Below, one piece after another: positions 1-5,657 of a DNA stretch of 57,058 nucleotides (its first letter is position 1; each line of letters starts with the position of its first letter). The stretch spans positions 1-57,058 of the IMG/VR virus record IMGVR_UViG_3300033146_005660; one strand, written 5' to 3'. Position numbers and translations under genes: made by a program. The notes below the pieces were generated by a model, which was not told where the DNA came from, ran no database searches, and was given only the letters and a program-made list of their open reading frames with translations. Source of the DNA: a virus.

Positions 1-210
1 GGCAACCTAATGCGTTAGCCGGTCTTGCACCGGTCCCTTCGCCATGTTGAGAGACAAGATTCTCTCCGGAGGCTCCATCACCTCGGCAGAAAAAGATGGG
101 TTCCGCGAAGAACTAAAACTAAGGGTTTCCCCGGGCCATAAATCCGGGGGGAGTTGGCCTCTCCCGAAAAAGGCTGCGTTATCTGCACGCGACGTCCTCT
201 GATGTCAAAC
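1..210 (+). other. Gene-free, hairpin-rich leader
   Basis: I see no gene with a credible ribosome binding site here. The stretch is almost entirely made of small inverted repeats: CCGGT/ACCGG at 19-33, GAGAGA/TCTCTC at 49-66, CCCCGG/CCGGGG at 129-149, GGGAG/CTCCC at 149-165, and an outer GCTGCGTT/AACGCAGC pair enclosing GACGTC/GATGTC from about 173 to 216. It resembles the structured RNA further right and is probably the end of a structured transcript that begins before the window. No known RNA family was recognised. Confidence 0.4.
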
Positions 211-267
211 GCAGCGTAATACCACGGGGAAGCACCGTGGCGCGCTCACCGGCGCGGACAATTGGTA

Positions 268-315
268 GTGCAACGCGACTCAGGGTCGCCATGCTGGTTC
301 AACTCCAGGTTGCAC
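268..315 (+). ncRNA. D-armless tRNA-like element, copy 1
   Basis: A 7-bp acceptor-like stem (GTGCAAC with GTTGCAC) encloses an anticodon-like hairpin (GCGA, loop CTCAGGG with T33 and a CAG triplet in the anticodon position, TCGC) and a T arm (CTGG, loop TTCAACT, CCAG). The conserved D-loop sequence AATTGGTAG lies directly upstream, but no normal 5-prime acceptor strand can be paired with the 3-prime end, so a standard cloverleaf does not form. It is either a decayed tRNA-Leu or a deliberate tRNA mimic. The T loop and the seven paired bases are seen; function is inferred. Confidence 0.45.
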
Positions 316-372
316 GCAGCGTAATACCACGGGGAAGCACCGTGGCGCGCTCACCGGCGCGGACAATTGGTA

Positions 373-420
373 GTGCAACGCGACTCAGGGTCGCCATGCT
401 GGTTCAACTCCAGGTTGCAC
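373..420 (+). ncRNA. D-armless tRNA-like element, copy 2
   Basis: Identical to the copy 105 bp upstream: 7-bp acceptor-like stem, hairpin with the 7-nt loop CTCAGGG, T arm with loop TTCAACT. It is the last structured element before the first protein gene, about 100 bp upstream of that start. Confidence 0.45.
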
Positions 421-524
421 GATAGAGGCCGAGCACATGGCAAGACGTTTGTTGTGTGCTCGTTGTCGCCCGAAAGGGCACGGTGGCCGTGACGTGTACG
501 GTCGTTCATCATACAGGAGGTGTG

Positions 525-725
525 ATGAGATATGAAATGGCTTCGCGGATGGTCGAAGCCATTTTCCAGGGCCGTCTCTGGACGGCGAAAGGTCAACGAG
601 ACCTTCGCCGCATCCTAGAGGCGGCCCGCCGGGAACGGCGGGAATTCGTAAATGAGTTCCCGCCGGATGAGCTCGACGAGCTCATCGAAGGCGCGGCGAG
701 CGCTCTCAGCGTTGTAAACGCTTAG
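525..725 (+). CDS. Small charged protein of unknown function (66 aa)
   Basis: Not recognised. The start is chosen because AGGAGG at 515-520 sits just before ATG 525; the longer frame opens at 456 without such a site. The product is rich in Arg and Glu and should be mostly helical (RRILEAARRERREFVNEF). The start codon lies in the 3-prime arm of a TCATCA/TGATGA hairpin whose loop holds the Shine-Dalgarno sequence. The last codons and the stop lie inside a large perfect inverted repeat (695-735). First of a series of small hairpin-rich genes in the left module. Confidence 0.6.
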   Translation: MRYEMASRMVEAIFQGRLWTAKGQRDLRRILEAARRERREFVNEFPPDELDELIEGAASALSVVNA

Positions 726-735
726 AGCGCTCGCC
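695..735. other. Perfect inverted repeat over a stop codon
   Basis: GGCGAGCGCTCT pairs with AGAGCGCTCGCC, and inside it AGCGTT pairs with AACGCT around a 3-nt loop. The 12+6 bp stem spans the 3-prime end and stop codon of the 66-aa gene. No T tract follows, so it is not a standard terminator; it could stabilise or help process the 3-prime end of the message. Confidence 0.7.
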
Positions 736-784
736 GGGTTCATCCGGCCGTCACTCCCCGGTGACGTTAAACCATATGGGGCCC

Positions 785-920
785 CGATCCGGGTGCAGGG
801 TTTGGCAACCCTGGATAGGATGGGCGTACAGCGCCCTGAGCACACAGGTGGCATCGAGAGATGTCACCGGGGGTGTCTCAGATGAGGTGCGATAGCACCG
901 CGGGAGTCCCCCGCACGGTA
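785..920 (+). ncRNA. Structured RNA element, copy C (core only)
   Basis: Shares its core with the elements at 2110 and 3008: a 9-bp stem capped by the GNRA loop GAGA (847-868), GGTGC/GCACC (886-899) and GCGGG-AGTCC-CCCGC (900-914), then ACGG. Upstream, CAGGGTT/AACCCTG and GGGCG/CGCCC hairpins replace the first domain of the other copies. The stems differ in sequence between copies while staying paired, and the loop AGTCC is invariant. No terminator follows. Family not recognised. Confidence 0.55.
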
Positions 921-1020
921 GCCTATACCGGTCACGGAAACATAGGGAAGGCAATTAGATAGCCTTCGCAGGGGCCCGAAGTGGAGCATCGACGGATGTA
1001 AAGCTCCGGGTTCCTGTAGG

Positions 1021-1066
1021 TTCCACTGTGGTCTTAACGGAGGTTCGATTCCTCCGGTGGAAATCA
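1021..1066 (+). ncRNA. tRNA-like minihelix (acceptor plus T arm)
   Basis: TTCCACT (1021-1027) pairs with GGTGGAA (1056-1062) over 7 bp. Enclosed are an 11-nt linker GTGGTCTTAAC and a perfect 5-bp T arm with the canonical loop TTCGATT (GGAGG/CCTCC). A single base plus TCA follows, where a tRNA would carry its discriminator and CCA. No D arm or anticodon arm is present. A second version at 2374 keeps the same design with compensating changes, which argues that the fold is selected. Known biochemistry shows such minihelices can be substrates for RNase P; that role here is inference. Confidence 0.55.
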
Positions 1067-1068
1067 AA

Positions 1069-1129
1069 GGTGCCGCTGCTTCTGAGGCAGTGCTCCGGGT
1101 AGCACCCGGACGAGAGTCAGGCTCGCACC
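1069..1129 (+). ncRNA. Cloverleaf-like structure
   Basis: GGTGC (1069-1073) pairs with GCACC (1125-1129) and closes three hairpins: CTGC/GCAG with a 7-nt loop, TCCGG/CCGGA with loop GTAGCAC, and CGAG/CTCG with a 7-nt loop. The layout looks like a small tRNA, but the third loop lacks the TTCRA consensus and the acceptor has only 5 bp, so I do not call a tRNA. It follows the minihelix at 1021 directly. Confidence 0.3.
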
Positions 1130-1390
1130 ATGACCGTCGTACAGAGTGTTGCTGTACGTGCCTGACCAGTATCGAGGGCAACCGGGCCCCCCTGAGCGGC
1201 AAATCGCCGCTATCGAGCAAGTCCCCCGCGACACAGGGGACATCCGGTAGGGAGAGCACTCTCCCGACCTCGCTCTTAGGAGCGGGATGAGGCCATTGTG
1301 GCCGAAAACTCGACGACGGTGCCGTTGCTCCGCTGTCGTTGAGTCACTGGGCACCCCAAGCAGATAGGGGTGCTCGATGAGCAACAGAAA
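1130..1390 (+). other. Gene-free hairpin-rich stretch
   Basis: No gene is supported. It contains more small inverted repeats (for example GGGAGAG/CTCTCCC near 1249-1264 and CTCGACGAC with GTCGTTGAG near 1307-1341). It leads into the Shine-Dalgarno hairpin of the next gene. Confidence 0.35.
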
Positions 1391-1411
1391 GGAGGCCTCA
1401 TGAAGGCTTCC
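1391..1411 (+). promoter_or_regulatory. Start-codon hairpin sequestering the ribosome binding site
   Basis: GGAGGCCT (1391-1398) pairs with AGGCTTCC (1404-1411) over 8 bp with one G-U, leaving CATGA in the loop. The Shine-Dalgarno GGAGG is buried in the stem and the ATG is presented in the loop. The gene at 5668 has a closely similar hairpin, so this is probably a shared translational control device. Confidence 0.55.
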
Positions 1412-1594
1412 AAGAATTTCCGTCGCCTGGACGGAGTGGGCTTCGCCGATCTCGGCGAAGCCCACTCCGTCCACGGGCGCGTCTCGGCGAAGGAGCCGAG
1501 ACGCGCCCGTGGGCATCAGCGGTCTCTCCCCTCGTGGGAGAGGCCGCTGTCGTCACTCGGTGACGCCCTCCGCGAGGCGGGCGTCACCAAGTAG
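1400..1594 (+). CDS. Hypothetical protein encoded by four consecutive hairpins (64 aa)
   Basis: Not recognised. ATG 1400 is chosen for the GGAGG 5-9 bases upstream. The message is extraordinary: four perfect or near-perfect stems follow one another, 22 bp (1428-1449 with 1452-1473), 18 bp (1471-1488 with 1495-1512), 14 bp (1517-1530 with 1536-1549) and 10 bp (1559-1568 with 1579-1588, capped by an inner GCGA tetraloop). The peptide has no clear domain. Either it is a real small protein whose gene is selected for RNA structure, or a structured RNA with an incidental frame; the ribosome binding site favours translation. Confidence 0.5.
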   Translation: MKASKNFRRLDGVGFADLGEAHSVHGRVSAKEPRRARGHQRSLPSWERPLSSLGDALREAGVTK

Positions 1595-1724
1595 CGACGG
1601 ACGAGCAGTAGCGCCATGACGCTGCTCGTCCACAACATCATGGCCCTTCAGTCGTTGGGGATCAACGACCTCCACCGTGCGGAGTAGAGCACGATAGAGC
1701 GCGAACGTGAGTTCGTGAACTCTT
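1595..1724 (+). other. Short intergenic stretch with hairpins
   Basis: Contains GGACGAGCAG/CTGCTCGTCC, GTCGTTG/CAACGAC and CGAAC/GTTCG capped by the GNRA loop GTGA. A 15-codon frame (1640-1687) has no ribosome binding site and is not called. Confidence 0.3.
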
Positions 1725-1790
1725 AACGTCGCTCACAGGGCGCACCGTTGTACGTTACAGGCGTACGAGGACGGGGCTCTGTGGGACCTT
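1725..1790 (+). repeat. 66-bp leader repeat, copy 1
   Basis: Identical to 2464-2529. Each copy lies just upstream of the ribosome binding site of a different protein gene. It folds: CTCACAG pairs with CTGTGGG (outer 7 bp) and TTGTACG/CGTACGA encloses the 7-nt loop TTACAGG. Candidate 5-prime UTR control or processing element, or the site of a promoter. Confidence 0.7.
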
Positions 1791-1807
1791 TACTGAAGGG
1801 AGGGCCT

Positions 1808-2095
1808 ATGGCCCGCCGCTGCGCGACGAAGCGCAGCTCCTTTCGTCGTCAGCTGGCGGCGAAACGCCTCAACGGTCTCATGGAAGACCGCGAGGCGGTC
1901 TACGCCGCCAGTAGCTGGCTGTCCCGCCAGGCGGTAATGTCGCCTGGCGGGCGCACCCGGTCGGCGGCGGAATCCGCAGCGTTCAGAACGGAGAACGCTG
2001 CGGAGTTCCGCCGCCTGAGGGTGCAGGCTGCAAAGCTGGAGAGGGAAATCTCAAACGCGCTGTTTGAGATCTCCCTCCTGGCCGGCAGCCGGTAG
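1808..2095 (+). CDS. Basic helical protein of unknown function (95 aa)
   Basis: Not recognised. ATG 1808 follows GAAGGGAGGG; the start codon sits in the loop of a GGGCC-TAT-GGCCC hairpin. The product is Arg-rich and helical, with a likely coiled-coil C-terminal half (FRRLRVQAAKLEREISNAL). The coding sequence contains an 11-bp perfect stem (1923-1951), a 21-bp stem with one bulge (1963-1983 with 1994-2015) and a 15-bp stem with one mismatch (2041-2077). The 66-bp leader repeat lies just upstream. Confidence 0.55.
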   Translation: MARRCATKRSSFRRQLAAKRLNGLMEDREAVYAASSWLSRQAVMSPGGRTRSAAESAAFRTENAAEFRRLRVQAAKLEREISNALFEISLLAGSR

Positions 2096-2109
2096 CCGGC
2101 AGACGGCGG

Positions 2110-2339
2110 GACCCCTACGCCCGAGAGGGTGTAACTGCTGTGGATCGTAGATTCACAGCGGCGTAGGGGCGTATGGCACTAACGTAAGTGCTCGGCAAAC
2201 TACTGTCGTGAGCTGACAGGGAGCATCGAGAGGTGTTCCTGGGGCAGTGTAGAGTCAGGTGTTGTCACACCGCGGGAGTCCCCCGCACGGGCCATCCACC
2301 CGTCGACGAGAACTGGAGAGGGTCAACCAGATTGACCGG
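2110..2339 (+). ncRNA. Structured RNA element, copy A
   Basis: Domain order: a 10-bp stem CCCCTACGCC/GGCGTAGGGG (2112-2169) around an invariant CGAGAGGGTGTAACT segment and a 10-bp inner hairpin; a GCACT/AGTGC hairpin; CTGTC-GTGAGCT-GACAG; a GNRA hairpin (2221-2238, loop GAGA); GGTGT/ACACC; GCGGG-AGTCC-CCCGC; GGTCAA-CCAGA-TTGACC. Copy B at 3008 keeps every stem with different base pairs while loops are conserved, the signature of a selected RNA fold. A Rho-independent terminator follows directly. It lacks the RNase P, tmRNA, SRP and group I core motifs I know. Confidence 0.65.
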
Positions 2340-2376
2340 CGTCCCCGTACGAACTGTACGTGCGGGGACGTTTTTT
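2340..2376 (+). terminator. Rho-independent terminator after element A
   Basis: CGTCCCCG (2340-2347) pairs with CGGGGACG (2363-2370), followed by six T. The loop contains GAACTGTACG, also present in the terminator of element B. The T tract overlaps the 5-prime strand of the next minihelix. Confidence 0.85.
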
Positions 2377-2419
2377 CGCTGTGGTCTTGACGGAGGTTCG
2401 ATTCCTTCGGCGGAAATCA
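2374..2419 (+). ncRNA. tRNA-like minihelix, second version
   Basis: TTTCGCT (2374-2380) pairs with GGCGGAA (2409-2415); the linker is GTGGTCTTGAC and the T arm is GGAGG-TTCGATT-CCTTC. Compared with 1021, the A-T pair at acceptor position 5 becomes G-C and other changes keep pairing through G-U. A plus TCA again follows. The 5-prime strand lies in the T tract of the preceding terminator, so termination and minihelix formation would compete. Confidence 0.55.
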
Positions 2420-2463
2420 TCCCGGCCGCAGTAGTGCGGCAACGGAGCTATCCGTGAATAGCA

Positions 2464-2529
2464 AACGTCGCTCACAGGGCGCACCGTTGTACGTTACAGG
2501 CGTACGAGGACGGGGCTCTGTGGGACCTT
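2464..2529 (+). repeat. 66-bp leader repeat, copy 2
   Basis: Exact copy of 1725-1790, placed 39 bp before the ATG of the 140-aa gene. Flanks of the two copies differ, so the conserved block itself is the unit. Confidence 0.7.
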
Positions 2530-2567
2530 CGACGGCTCGCTCTCAAAGGAGCGGGCAGGAGACAAGC

Positions 2568-2990
2568 ATGACCATCAAGGTCATCGCCGAATCTCACGTC
2601 GACCACGGGATCGCCAAACCGGCGCTTCAGTGGCTCCTCGATCGGTTCGCCGATCGTGACGGTTTCTTCATTGAGACCGTGGAGCTACCGGAAGAGCTGG
2701 GGATGGTTCCTTGTGGGTTGCACGGACCGCTGATGGGTGATGAGCCCATCGCCGAGTCCGAAGTGACCTACAAGGCTCGTGGGGAGCGAGGGTACCCCTC
2801 TCGCCTAGCGGATCGTCCCGCGCGCCAAGTGCGCACGGTGACCGTCATCGCTGGGCCCGATGGGGACGAGCCCTGCGTGTTGTACACGGCCTTTGGTGGG
2901 CCGTTGACACCGCAGGAGCCCGGTGATCCGAGCTGTAAGGACTTGAAAGAGTCCCAGCAGTTCTGGTCAACCCACGCGCTTTCCGCGTAG
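2568..2990 (+). CDS. Hypothetical protein (140 aa)
   Basis: Not assigned to a family. ATG 2568 is preceded by AGGAG with good spacing; a longer frame from 2454 would run through the leader repeat and is rejected. The C-terminal half (VIAGPDGDEPCVLYTAFGGP, then QEPGD and QFWSTHALS) looks like a compact conserved domain rather than a random frame. The gene lies between structured RNA copies A and B. It has fewer hairpins than its neighbours but includes CGATCGG-TTCG-CCGATCG, a UUCG-capped stem (2639-2656). Confidence 0.65.
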   Translation: MTIKVIAESHVDHGIAKPALQWLLDRFADRDGFFIETVELPEELGMVPCGLHGPLMGDEPIAESEVTYKARGERGYPSRLADRPARQVRTVTVIAGPDGDEPCVLYTAFGGPLTPQEPGDPSCKDLKESQQFWSTHALSA

Positions 2991-3007
2991 GTTCTCCGGA
3001 CCGACGG

Positions 3008-3254
3008 TTCCCTACGCCCGAGAGGGTGTAACTGCTTCGAGTCATAGACTCTAAGCGGCGTAGGGGCGTATAGCACTAACGTAAAGTGCTCGGCAGTCTG
3101 CTGTCGTGAGCTGACAGAGCTTACCGTGAGGTAAGTTCGGGGCAGTGCAGAGAAGAGGTGCAAAGGGTAGCCAATCCCGAAAGCACCGCAGGAGTCCCCT
3201 GCGCGGAGCAACTCTCCGGTCTTTGGAAAGAGTGAGGTTAACCAGATTGACCGG
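3008..3254 (+). ncRNA. Structured RNA element, copy B
   Basis: Same order of stems as copy A: CCCTACGCC/GGCGTAGGG (3010-3065) around the invariant CGAGAGGGTGTAACT; inner hairpin GCTTCGAGTC/GACTCTAAGC; GCACT/AGTGC; CTGTC-GTGAGCT-GACAG; a GNRA hairpin (loop GTGA, 3118-3137); GGTGC/GCACC enlarged by an insert; GCAGG-AGTCC-CCTGC; GGTTAA-CCAGA-TTGACC. Compensatory differences from copy A occur in at least four stems. Confidence 0.65.
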
Positions 3255-3293
3255 CGCCCCCATGCGAACTGTACGCACGGGGGCGTTTTTTTT
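3255..3293 (+). terminator. Rho-independent terminator after element B
   Basis: CGCCCCC (3255-3261) pairs with GGGGGCG (3279-3285), with an inner TGCG/CGCA stem, followed by eight T. Same architecture and loop sequence as the terminator at 2340. Confidence 0.88.
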
Positions 3294-3379
3294 AATGTCC
3301 AGGAGTACCCGGGCCTGGAGCTCTGCTTGCAGAGAATAGTACGGGATTATGATAACCACCCACGGGAAGGAGAAACACC

Positions 3380-3433
3380 ATGGGTGACGTTGTCAAAGAG
3401 GCCGTTCGGATCATTATCCGGACGGGCTCGTAG
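3380..3433 (+). CDS. Candidate 17-residue peptide
   Basis: ATG 3380 follows GGAAGGAG at a good distance and encodes MGDVVKEAVRIIIRTGS before TAG. The message forms a CCGTTCGGAT/ATCCGGACGG hairpin. It could be a leader peptide for the tandem hairpins downstream rather than a functional protein. Confidence 0.35.
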   Translation: MGDVVKEAVRIIIRTGS

Positions 3434-3510
3434 AGACTTCCCGCGCCGAGCGGTCAACAATCGGCGCGGGTAGAGACTTCCCGCGCCGAGCGGTCAACAA
3501 TCGGCGCGGG
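3431..3510 (+). repeat. Two tandem 40-bp hairpin units
   Basis: 3431-3470 and 3471-3510 are identical. Each holds CCCGCGCCGA paired with TCGGCGCGGG (10 bp) around an 11-nt loop and starts with TAGAGACTT. It overlaps the stop codon of the 17-residue frame. Confidence 0.9.
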
Positions 3511-3515
3511 AACTC

Positions 3516-3583
3516 GTCTGCAGTCCAGGAGACCCTGAGCGTGCTGTTGCGCGAGCAGGTGAGGTTCGACACCTTATGCGGAC
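3516..3583 (+). ncRNA. tRNA-like element of 68 nt
   Basis: GTCTGCA (3516-3522) pairs with TGCGGAC (3577-3583), 7 bp with one G-U, and the T arm is TGAGG-TTCGACA-CCTTA with a canonical T loop. Between them lie a CAGG/CCTG hairpin and a CGTGC-TGTT-GCGCG hairpin. Neither makes a normal D or anticodon loop, so a codon assignment is not possible. Only the top half of a tRNA is preserved, as in the minihelices at 1021 and 2374. Confidence 0.45.
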
Positions 3584-3675
3584 ATTGTGTGCTCCACGGT
3601 GGAGTACATATTAACCAGGGTGCCCTTGGGTGCCCGTATTTGAGCCCGGATTAGATTCGGGCGAAGGAGGACATC

Positions 3676-5553
3676 ATGTCCAATCTTCAAACTTCCGCGC
3701 GCACCAACACCAACACCACCGCCAGCGCCAGCGCCGCGACGGCGGCGTTCCTGTTAGAGATGGCCGAGGAGTGGGGCTCGGCCAACCCGCGAGCGGTCGC
3801 GAGGTGGTCTAGGCCCCTCGCGGCCCCCGAGGTCGATCGGCCCAAGAGGCCGATGACAGAAAGGAGGTACGTCGCGGCCGTCCGCGACGTCCTCCGAAAT
3901 CTCCGCCGCGATGCGGAGTTCTCGGGGGACGACGCAAAGGCCGGTTATTACGACGGCCTGGCGGGCGAGGACGCCAGGCTGATCATCGGCCTGGGCCTCA
4001 ACCACATCCGGCCCCTTGACTGGGGTCGGATGGATCGGCGAGTCGACGGGGCGCTCGCCGAGTGGCATCGGCTGATGCCCCGATCTGGGGTTGTTGGGTC
4101 GACCAACAACCTCGACCCCGAGTTCTTATTTGCCCTCTACAGGGCGAAATGGACGCGGGGACTCCCGACGCCCGTCGGGGAGAAGCATTGGATTGACCTC
4201 GGGTCGGTCCAGTGGTTCCTCCAGAGGGCGTTCCGCCAACGCGACTGGCGGACCTTCCTCTGGATCTGGCGGAATCCAGAGGAGGCGGCGTTCGTCGGAG
4301 ACCGTTCCTACGGGAACCTCCGGCGAGTCGCCAAGGGCGGCCTCCGCATGAGGTGGGCAATCCGCTTCATGCGGAACCGCGCTCGGCACGAGCACGGTGG
4401 ATGCACCTCCTGGCTACAGAGCCAGGAGGTGCACTGGGAGGCCACCCTGGAGGAAATCCAGAGGGCCAGGGAGGCCCTCTGGGTCGAACTTGCTCGCCTT
4501 CTGCGTGGCGACGACTTCTGGGAGGTCGTCGCGCCAAAGAAGGCGACGTGGATCCGCTACCACCGGCGGATCCCAACCGGCGAACTCGGAGACTTCCTCG
4601 TCCGGGAGGTCCCCAAGTCGGAGATCAAGAACCTCGTGTGGAAGAAGTTCCACGAGGTGTTCCGGCATCTCCAAGACTTGGGGCTCCACCTGGAGGACGC
4701 CGCTAAGGGAGCCATTGCGCTCATCGGCGTCTTCGGTCCACGTTGGAAGACGTGGCTCCAGAGAATGGAGGCTCGGCACGTTGGCGCTCACAACGCCACG
4801 TACTGGCTCCCTGCGGCCACGCAGCCCGATCTGGGCGCGTGGTTGCTGCGTCACCTGGAGACCAACCAGGAGACGCTCCGGCTTGTGGTGAGCCGGTGGG
4901 AGGACCTCTCGGACGAGGACAGGAAACTCCCCACTGCGAAGATCGTCGCCGTGATCCGTGCGTCTGCGTACGGAAGCGAGGCGAGCCTCAACCGCGCTCT
5001 TGCCGAAGAGTGCGGCCGGTGGGGAGTCTCCAAGGAGAGGTTCTCGAAGTACGTTCGAAAGTACTCCGGGAGCCTCTCAGGCCTCAAGGAGGAGACCGTC
5101 CCTGGCTTTCCGCCGGTCAAGGACGGTGAGCTCACCGCATACCGTCTGGCGCGCGGTGATGTTCGGGGGCTTTTCCTCGGCGAGCACACGAACTGCTGTC
5201 AGTCCGTGGGAAACGTTGCCAAGTCATGCGCTTGGCACGGTGCCACGGGCCGCGACGGCGGGTTCGTGGTCGTCGAGCGCCAAGGCCAGATTGTGGCTCA
5301 GAGCTACGTCTGGCGCGACGGAGCTCACCTGGTGTTCGACTCGCTCGAATGCCTTGGTGAGCGGAAGAAGTTCCGCCCGATCATGCTGGCGGCGGCCAGG
5401 GAGATGGTCGGGCGACTCGGCGTCGGAGGCGTGTACGCCGGCGACGGATACGGCACGTCGGATGAACGGATTCGGAATCCGTTCATCCACAAGGCGATGT
5501 ACAGTGCGGACTCGGAGATGGTCCGCCTTGTCGCTGGAAAGGCGGTGAAATAA
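3676..5553 (+). CDS. Large hairpin-rich gene; protein with C-terminal CCQ/QSYVWR domain (625 aa)
   Basis: Function unknown. ATG 3676 follows AAGGAGGACATC and lies in a small GGACA-TCA-TGTCC hairpin. After a Ser/Thr/Asn/Ala-rich N-terminus (NTNTTASASA), the C-terminal 170 residues have a conserved-looking core: LGEHTNCCQSVG, a Cys-x-x-His, then QIVAQSYVWR and LVFDSLE. The pattern vaguely recalls PcfJ-like or GNAT-like domains of phages and plasmids; that is a guess. The coding sequence carries many stems, including 14 bp at 4402-4433, 9 bp at 4089-4111, 10 bp near 4259-4286 and 13 bp at 5461-5487. Confidence 0.75.
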   Translation: MSNLQTSARTNTNTTASASAATAAFLLEMAEEWGSANPRAVARWSRPLAAPEVDRPKRPMTERRYVAAVRDVLRNLRRDAEFSGDDAKAGYYDGLAGEDARLIIGLGLNHIRPLDWGRMDRRVDGALAEWHRLMPRSGVVGSTNNLDPEFLFALYRAKWTRGLPTPVGEKHWIDLGSVQWFLQRAFRQRDWRTFLWIWRNPEEAAFVGDRSYGNLRRVAKGGLRMRWAIRFMRNRARHEHGGCTSWLQSQEVHWEATLEEIQRAREALWVELARLLRGDDFWEVVAPKKATWIRYHRRIPTGELGDFLVREVPKSEIKNLVWKKFHEVFRHLQDLGLHLEDAAKGAIALIGVFGPRWKTWLQRMEARHVGAHNATYWLPAATQPDLGAWLLRHLETNQETLRLVVSRWEDLSDEDRKLPTAKIVAVIRASAYGSEASLNRALAEECGRWGVSKERFSKYVRKYSGSLSGLKEETVPGFPPVKDGELTAYRLARGDVRGLFLGEHTNCCQSVGNVAKSCAWHGATGRDGGFVVVERQGQIVAQSYVWRDGAHLVFDSLECLGERKKFRPIMLAAAREMVGRLGVGGVYAGDGYGTSDERIRNPFIHKAMYSADSEMVRLVAGKAVK

Positions 5554-5657
5554 TTAACCTGGAGCATCGATACCAGCACTGCTCCCGTTCATATACAACC
5601 GCGTTCCGAGCACAGAGCTGCACGGTCCGGAACGCAAACTCGCATGTGCAGCAGAAA
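5554..5657 (+). other. Short structured leader
   Basis: GCGTTCCG (5601-5608) pairs with CGGAACGC (5628-5635), and GCTGCAC with GTGCAGC just beside it, so two folds compete. No gene. Confidence 0.35.

Larger units (their letters stand above)
211..420 (+). repeat. Exact tandem duplication of a 105-bp unit
   Basis: Positions 211-315 and 316-420 are identical. Each unit contains a CCACGG/CCGTGG hairpin with a 7-nt loop, a CGCGC/GCGCG hairpin, a D-loop-like AATTGGTAG stretch, and a tRNA-like segment ending in a T arm. The identity implies a recent duplication or active homogenisation. A run-through reading frame exists only because the unit length is a multiple of three; it has no ribosome binding site and is unlikely to be a gene. 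Confidence 0.9.

Noticed and set aside
211-420. A CRISPR-like repeat array
   Set aside because: The two units are directly adjacent 105-bp duplicates with no unique spacers.
237-425. A 62-codon gene across the tandem duplication
   Set aside because: No ribosome binding site, and the frame is open only because the repeat unit is a multiple of three; the peptide simply repeats itself.
864-1516. Overlapping minus-strand frames of 131 and 150 codons
   Set aside because: No ribosome binding sites, they cross the structured elements and the hairpin gene, and perfect inverted repeats automatically open frames on the opposite strand.
1640-1687. A 15-codon peptide gene
   Set aside because: No ribosome binding site; lies within hairpins between genes.
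2110-3254. RNase P RNA, tmRNA, SRP RNA or group I intron
   Set aside because: The conserved core motifs of these RNAs as I know them are absent; only GNRA-capped stems are shared, and these are generic.
3516-3583. A normal tRNA gene
   Set aside because: Acceptor and T arm are good, but no 7-nt anticodon loop or standard D arm can be formed.
4091-4891. Several 80-160 codon frames in other frames of the 625-aa gene
   Set aside because: GC-rich shadow frames without ribosome binding sites, inside a gene with a clear start and a conserved-looking domain.
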